DNA from: Hymenobacter latericoloratus
GTDB taxonomy: Bacteria; Bacteroidota; Bacteroidia; Cytophagales; Hymenobacteraceae
Assembly: GCF_014199535.1 (NCBI RefSeq)
Contig: NZ_JACHNV010000002.1
Coordinates: 434,001 to 498,000 of the forward strand
Length of the DNA: 64,000 nt
Reading direction: 5' to 3'
Shown: positions 59,018 through 64,000 of the stretch, in pieces
How positions within the stretch are numbered: the first letter of the stretch is position 1
Layout: each line of letters starts with the position of its first letter
The notes under the pieces: generated by a model
What the model was told of the DNA's origin: nothing
Databases searched by the model: none
The model's input: the letters and a program-made list of their open reading frames with translations, nothing else
Translations under genes and position numbers: made by a program

Positions 59018-61358
59018 AAAAAGCATCGTCACCCGCGTTCGGCTGGCCTTTCTGGGCGTGTGCCTGTTTTCCTGCGCCATTGTGTGGCGCATTACGCAGG
59101 TGCAGTTCAAGGAAGGCGCCAAGTGGAGCGCCCTGGAGCAGGAGCGCCGCATTGTGTACCAGCCCGTGTTTGCCACCCGCGGCAACATCTACTCCGACAA
59201 CGAAAGCATTATGGCTACCTCGCTGCCCTTCTACCGGGTAGCCTGGGACCCGAGCGTGGTCAATCAGTCCTTGTTTGACGCCAAAGTCGATTCGCTGGCC
59301 GGAATGCTGGCCGGCTTCTTCGGTGACCGAACAAAATCGGAGTACAAGCGCCGCCTGAAAGACGCCAAAAATGCCAAGCCGTCGGTACGCTACCTGCGGC
59401 TGAACTCCCGGCAGATCAACTTCCAGGAGAAAAAGGAGCTGGCCAAGTGGCCTATCTTCCGGGAGGGTAAGAACAAGGGCGGGGCCATTTTCGAGAAGGT
59501 AGATAAACGCTTCCGGCCCTTTGGGGGGCTGGCCCAGCGGACTATTGGCTTCGTGAACGAGGACAAGAACGGTGCTGGCCTGGAATTTACCTTCAACCGC
59601 CACCTGGCGGGCAAAGATGGCGAAGCCCTGTTTGAGCGCCTGCCCGGCGGCAACAAACCTATCTACGACGGTACCGAGGTAAAGCCCCAACCTGGGTATG
59701 ATGTGAAGACTACCCTGGACATTAACCTCCAGGACGTGGCCGAAAATGCCCTATACAAGTCGTTGGTGGAAAACAACGCCCAGTACGGTACCGTGATTCT
59801 GATGGAGGTGAAAACCGGCGAAATCAAGGCGGTGGCCAACCTAGGCAAGGTGGACGAAGGAGTGTACCGTGAGGACTACAACTACGCCATTGCCGACCAG
59901 GGCCGCACCGAGCCGGGCTCTACCTTCAAGCTGGCTTCCATGATGGCCGCCTTCGAGGAAAATCCCGACCTGCAGCTGACGGACACGATTAACACGGGCA
60001 ACACCGGCTCCAAAAAGATAGGCGGAGCCGTGAAAACCGACTCCCACCCCTACGGCCGCATTACCCTGCAGCAGGTGTTCGAGAAGTCCTCCAACATTGG
60101 GGTAGCCATGCTGGCCGACCAGGTGTTTGGTAAAACCCCCGAGAAGTACACGACTTATCTGAAAAACTTCGGGCTGGACAAGCCGCTGGGCTTTCAGATG
60201 GCCGGCGAGGCCCGCCCCTACATCAAAGACCCGCGTGACCGGAGCTGGAGCCGTACCTCCCTCACTACCATGAGTATCGGCTACGAGCTGAAGCTGGCCC
60301 CGCTGCAAACGCTGGCCTTCTACAACGCCGTAGCCAACGGCGGGGTGAAGGTGCAGCCCATCATCGTCAAGGAAATTAAGCAGGCCGATAAGGTGCTGGA
60401 GCGGTTTGAAACCCAGGTGCTCATTCCCAAAATCTGCTCCGATGAAACCCTGCAGAAGGTTCGGGCCATGATGGAGGGGGTAGTGGAGCACGGCACGGCC
60501 CGCGGCATCCGCACCAACGACTACCTCATTGCGGGCAAGACGGGCACGGCCTGGAAGTTTAAGAACGGCGCCTACACCCGCACCTATTCTACCAGTTTCT
60601 GCGGCTATTTCCCCGCCGATAATCCCAAGTACAGCTGCATCGTCGTAGTCGATTCGCCCAAAAACGGGCGCATCTACGGCGCCGATGTAGCTGCGCCCGT
60701 CTTCCGCGAGGTTGCCGATAAGGCCATGGCCCGCGACGTGGCCTCGCAGCGGCCCCTGCTGGCCCGCGCGCCGGTGCGCAAGTCGCGGGTGCCGGCCGTG
60801 CCGGCCGGCATGCAGGAGGAGTTGTCGATGGTGTTCACCAAGCTGGGCGTAACCCACCAGGGCGCCACCGGCGCCGAAGACTGGGTGCGCACTATGCCCG
60901 CCGATTCGGAAGGCGAGAGTCTGCACCTGAAACCCTTGGCCGTGCGGCCCGGGCGGGTACCCAACGTGCAGGGCCTGACCCTGCGGGACGCCCTGTTCTT
61001 ACTCGAAAACCGCGGCCTGCGCGTGCGGGCCCTGGGTACGGGCCGGGTAAAAACGCAGTCGGTGGCGGCGGGTGCGGCGGCGCGGCGCGGCACTACCGTG
61101 GTGCTACAGCTGGAGCCCATTGGCGGGCGCCAGCAGGCCCCGGTCCCGGCTGCGCCGCCTACCCCCGGCTTGGCTACCCTGGCGGATGGTCGCACCCCCA
61201 AAGCCACGGCCAGCGCCGAGAGCCACAACGGCGGCAAGCTGGCCGCGGCAACCAAGAAAACGGCGGCGGTAGCACCAGCCGCCCGCAAGCCTGCATCTGC
61301 TACCAAGAGCGCCGCTGCCAAAGCGGCTCCTACCCCCAAGTATAAGCTGAAAGCCTGA
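59001..61358 (+). CDS. ftsI: Penicillin-binding protein FtsI (PBP3-type) with PASTA domain
   Basis: 785 residues from ATG 59001 (MKGNVKKSIVTRVRLAFLG). Septal peptidoglycan transpeptidase. N-terminal membrane helix; dimerisation domain; transpeptidase motifs GSTFK (SxxK, near 310), SSN (KSSNIGVAM, near 365) and KTGT (AGKTGTAW, near 513). A PASTA domain (VPNVQGLTLRDALFLLENRGLRV, near 652) and an Ala/Lys/Pro-rich tail follow. The murE start overlaps its stop (TGATG). Confidence 0.95.
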   Translation: MKGNVKKSIVTRVRLAFLGVCLFSCAIVWRITQVQFKEGAKWSALEQERRIVYQPVFATRGNIYSDNESIMATSLPFYRVAWDPSVVNQSLFDAKVDSLAGMLAGFFGDRTKSEYKRRLKDAKNAKPSVRYLRLNSRQINFQEKKELAKWPIFREGKNKGGAIFEKVDKRFRPFGGLAQRTIGFVNEDKNGAGLEFTFNRHLAGKDGEALFERLPGGNKPIYDGTEVKPQPGYDVKTTLDINLQDVAENALYKSLVENNAQYGTVILMEVKTGEIKAVANLGKVDEGVYREDYNYAIADQGRTEPGSTFKLASMMAAFEENPDLQLTDTINTGNTGSKKIGGAVKTDSHPYGRITLQQVFEKSSNIGVAMLADQVFGKTPEKYTTYLKNFGLDKPLGFQMAGEARPYIKDPRDRSWSRTSLTTMSIGYELKLAPLQTLAFYNAVANGGVKVQPIIVKEIKQADKVLERFETQVLIPKICSDETLQKVRAMMEGVVEHGTARGIRTNDYLIAGKTGTAWKFKNGAYTRTYSTSFCGYFPADNPKYSCIVVVDSPKNGRIYGADVAAPVFREVADKAMARDVASQRPLLARAPVRKSRVPAVPAGMQEELSMVFTKLGVTHQGATGAEDWVRTMPADSEGESLHLKPLAVRPGRVPNVQGLTLRDALFLLENRGLRVRALGTGRVKTQSVAAGAAARRGTTVVLQLEPIGGRQQAPVPAAPPTPGLATLADGRTPKATASAESHNGGKLAAATKKTAAVAPAARKPASATKSAAAKAAPTPKYKLKA

Positions 61359-62893
61359 TGGCGGAGGGCGCCCCCGCTACCCCCTCCAACCGGCTCCACG
61401 TACTACCCAACTCCACGTTGAATAACTCCGCTTCTCTTTCTGCGCTCCTCGCCGCCGTACCGGTCCGCTCCCAGCACGGCCCGGCGGATGCAGCCGTCAC
61501 CAGCCTCACGCTCGACTCGCGGCTGGCTGGGCCCGGTGCCGTATTCTTCGCCCTGCGCGGCACGGCCACCGATGGGCACCAGTTCATTTCCAAAGCCCTG
61601 GAACAGGGCGTTGCGGTAGTAGTGGTAGAGGACCTGCCCGCCGAATTGCACCCAGGCACTACCTACGTGCAGGTGCCGGATAGCGCTGAAGCCATGGCCC
61701 GCATGGCGGCCGAGTTCTACGGGCACCCTTCGCGCCAGCTGCAGCTGGTGGGCGTAACGGGCACCAACGGCAAAACCACCTGCGCCACCATGCTGCACAA
61801 GCTGTTCCGGGAGTTGGGCTACCACTGCGGGCTGCTGAGCACGGTGCAGAATCAGATTGACGAGGAAGTAATTCCCAGCACCCACACAACACCGGATGCC
61901 ATCCGGCTCAATGAGCTGCTGGCGCGCATGCTCCAGGCCGGCTGCACCCACGTGTTCATGGAGGTCAGCTCCCACGCCGTGGTGCAGCACCGCATTACCG
62001 GCCTGCACTTCGCCGGGGGCATCTTCACCAACCTTACCCACGACCACCTCGACTACCACGGCACCTTCGACGCCTACCTCAAGGCCAAGAAGGGCTTCTT
62101 CGACCAGCTGCCCAAGTCGGCCTTTGCCCTGACCAACCAGGACGACAAGCGCGGCCCGGTGATGCTGCAGAACGTGGCGGGCCGCCGCGAAACCTATTCG
62201 CTGCGTAATGCCGCCACCTTCCGCGGCCGCCTGATTGAAAACGCCGTGCACGGCCTTCACTTGGAAGTGGATGGTAGGGAAGTGCAGTTTCGTCTGATTG
62301 GCGTCTTCAACGCCTACAACCTGCTGGCCATCTACGGCGCCGCCGTGCTGCTAGGGGAGGAGCCCACCGAGGTGCTAACGGTACTGTCGGGGCTGACCTC
62401 GGCGCCGGGGCGGTTCGAGCCGGTGGTGTCGCCGAAAAACCGGATTACCGGCATCGTGGACTATGCCCACACCCCCGACGCCCTGGAAAACGTGCTGCAA
62501 ACCATTGCCGACATCCGCCAGCCCAGCCAGCAGGTGATTGCGGTAGTGGGCTGCGGCGGCAACCGCGACGGGGCCAAGCGCCCCGTCATGGCCCGCCTGG
62601 CCGTTCAGCTCTCCGACCGCGCCGTGCTCACCTCCGACAACCCGCGCTTCGAGGACCCCAACGATATTCTGGCCCAGATGCAGGCCGGCGTGCCTACCGA
62701 GAACCAGGGCAAAGTCCTGACCATTGCCGACCGGCGCGAAGCCATCAAGACGGCCGTAGCCCTGGCCCAGCCCGGCGACATTGTGCTGGTAGCCGGCAAA
62801 GGCCACGAAACCTACCAGGAAATTAAAGGGGTGAAAACCGACTTCGACGACAAGCAGGTGCTTACCGAAATGTTCGGGTTATTAGGCAAATAG
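61358..62893 (+). CDS. murE: UDP-MurNAc-tripeptide synthetase MurE
   Basis: 511-residue Mur ligase adding the third residue of the peptidoglycan stem. ATP-binding GVTGTNGKTTCATM near residue 131; SSHAVVQHRI near 206; and VLTSDNPRFEDP near 425. The DNPR motif is the hallmark of ligases using meso-diaminopimelate. The ATG at 61358 overlaps the ftsI stop; an internal TTG near 61419 is a possible alternative. Confidence 0.95.
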   Translation: MAEGAPATPSNRLHVLPNSTLNNSASLSALLAAVPVRSQHGPADAAVTSLTLDSRLAGPGAVFFALRGTATDGHQFISKALEQGVAVVVVEDLPAELHPGTTYVQVPDSAEAMARMAAEFYGHPSRQLQLVGVTGTNGKTTCATMLHKLFRELGYHCGLLSTVQNQIDEEVIPSTHTTPDAIRLNELLARMLQAGCTHVFMEVSSHAVVQHRITGLHFAGGIFTNLTHDHLDYHGTFDAYLKAKKGFFDQLPKSAFALTNQDDKRGPVMLQNVAGRRETYSLRNAATFRGRLIENAVHGLHLEVDGREVQFRLIGVFNAYNLLAIYGAAVLLGEEPTEVLTVLSGLTSAPGRFEPVVSPKNRITGIVDYAHTPDALENVLQTIADIRQPSQQVIAVVGCGGNRDGAKRPVMARLAVQLSDRAVLTSDNPRFEDPNDILAQMQAGVPTENQGKVLTIADRREAIKTAVALAQPGDIVLVAGKGHETYQEIKGVKTDFDDKQVLTEMFGLLGK

Positions 62894-63002
62894 CGCTGAA
62901 TAATCCAAAATACGCACAAACGCAACGTTTGACCAGCTTTAAAAAACCTGAACCTTTGCAGCTTGGCTACCCTCTGAACCCCAACTGCTGACCCTCGCGC
63001 CC

Positions 63003-64000
63003 ATGCTCTATTACCTCTTTGACTACCTCTACAAAGTGCACCACCTGCCGGGCGCGGGTGTGTTTCAGTACATTTCCTTTCGGGCGGCGCTGGCGGTAGT
63101 TACCTCGCTTATCATCGCGCAGTTCTTTGGCGCGCCGCTTATCCGGGCGCTGCAGCGCAAGCAAATCGGCGAGACGGTGCGCGACCTGGGCCTGCAGGGC
63201 CAGATTGAAAAGAAAGGTACCCCCACCATGGGCGGGCTCATCATTCTGCTGGCCATTCTGGTGCCGGTGCTGCTCTTCGCCAAGCTCGACAATATCTATA
63301 TCGTGCTGATGCTGCTGAGCACGGTGTGGCTGGGGCTGATTGGCTTCGTGGATGACTATATTAAGGTAGTGAAGAAGGACAAGGAGGGCCTGGCCGGACG
63401 GTTCAAGGTACTGGGGCAGGTAGGACTGGGCATCACGGTGGGCTGGGTGCTGTTCTTCTCCAACGACGTGACCGTGCGCCAGTACGCCCTGCCCAACGGC
63501 TCCTTCTCGGCTGTGGATGCCAGTACCGTGTACCAGGATGTGAAGCTGATGATTACCACGGTGCCCTTCCTAAAAAACAACGAGCTGAACTACGGCGACC
63601 TGTTTGCCACCGCCGGCGACTTCTTTAATGAGTACTACGCCTTCTTCTACATTCCCATCGTCATCCTGATTATCACGGCCGTGAGCAACGGGGCCAACAT
63701 CACCGATGGCCTCGACGGGCTGGCGGCGGGCACCTCGGCCATCATCGGCATTACGCTGGCTATCTTCTGCTTTGTAAGCGGTAACGCTCTGCTGGCCGAC
63801 TACCTCGACGTGATGTTCATTCCCAACTCGGGGGAGCTGGTAATCTTCTGCACCGCCTTTGTGGGGGCTTGCGTGGGCTTCCTGTGGTACAATTCCTACC
63901 CCGCCCAGGTGTTCATGGGCGACACCGGCTCCCTGGCTATTGGCGGCATTATTGCGGTGCTGGCCATCATCGTGCGCAAAGAGTTGCTGATTCCGGTGCT
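63003..64000 (+). CDS. mraY: Phospho-MurNAc-pentapeptide transferase MraY (3' end cut by window)
   Basis: 332 complete codons are visible from ATG 63003 ([14 protein letters not shown]) and the frame runs off the right edge. It transfers phospho-MurNAc-pentapeptide to undecaprenyl phosphate to make lipid I. Motifs: KKGTPTMGG near residue 77, GFVDDYIKV near 114, [12 protein letters not shown] near 232 and [13 protein letters not shown] near 304; multiple membrane helices. The 109-bp gap after murE contains AACCTTTG (a one-mismatch TAnnTTTG) about 43 bases before the start, a possible internal promoter. Confidence 0.96.
   Translation, partial: MLYYLFDYLYKVHHLPGAGVFQYISFRAALAVVTSLIIAQFFGAPLIRALQRKQIGETVRDLGLQGQIEKKGTPTMGGLIILLAILVPVLLFAKLDNIYIVLMLLSTVWLGLIGFVDDYIKVVKKDKEGLAGRFKVLGQVGLGITVGWVLFFSNDVTVRQYALPNGSFSAVDASTVYQDVKLMITTVPFLKNNELNYGDLFATAGDFFNEYYAFFYIPIVILIITAVSNGANITDGLDGLAAGTSAIIGITLAIFCFVSGNALLADYLDVMFIPNSGELVIFCTAFVGACVGFLWYNSYPAQVFMGDTGSLAIGGIIAVLAIIVRKELLIPV

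Overview
The window looks like a GC-rich member of the Bacteroidota, most likely a pigmented Hymenobacter-like Cytophagales bacterium. This is inferred from TAnnTTTG-type promoter boxes, a carotenoid ketolase/hydroxylase cluster with a B12-type MerR regulator, TonB-dependent receptor, HYC_CC_PP and carboxypeptidase-like regulatory proteins, and the dcw order mraZ-rsmH-ftsL-ftsI-murE-mraY. The genus is a guess from gene content, not a measured placement.

Left part (1 to about 34.9 kb) is accessory DNA next to a tRNA-Leu(CAA) gene. From the left edge it holds a 5'-truncated umuC. Next is a five-gene set on the plus strand: Pif1-like helicase with a C-terminal membrane segment, VWA protein, PP2C phosphatase, atypical protein kinase and DUF4407 membrane protein. 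This is a TerY-P-like triad with two partners. A long minus-strand block follows. Read in transcription order it is: exonuclease-BRCT protein, unknown 529-aa protein and 896-aa PLD nuclease, then type I restriction-modification hsdM-hsdS-(DUF262/DUF1524)-hsdR plus a YgjP-like metallopeptidase. Plus-strand mcrB-mcrC and a membrane-anchored UvrD-type helicase come next. Most of these families are known or suspected anti-phage systems.

From 29.0 to 34.8 kb lies a compact phage-like control and replication module: tyrosine integrase beside the tRNA, S24 repressor divergent from a Cro-like protein, two Xis/AlpA-like paralogs, a 199-aa protein with a perfect clamp-binding QLDLF motif, a winged-helix initiator-like protein whose gene contains iteron-like repeats, and a 256-aa partner. 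No capsid, tail, terminase or conjugation genes are visible. I read this as a satellite- or plasmid-like integrative element at tRNA-Leu, with the defence genes as probable cargo. The far attachment site was not found in the window.

Right part (35 to 64 kb) is core genome. It contains hscB, a monooxygenase-fold protein, a SAM hydroxide adenosyltransferase, phoH, a GNAT acetyltransferase, comEC and an enoyl-CoA hydratase. A carotenoid region follows: crtZ, CarH-like regulator, ECF sigma factor, crtI, crtB, a secreted helical protein, and later ispH-crtW. After it come a LytTR response regulator, an orphan protein, a probable metal-handling group (HMA protein, TonB-dependent receptor, HYC_CC_PP protein) and the start of the dcw cell-wall/division cluster, cut off inside mraY. 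No lycopene cyclase is in the window.

Functions are assigned from motifs read by eye; no database search was run.
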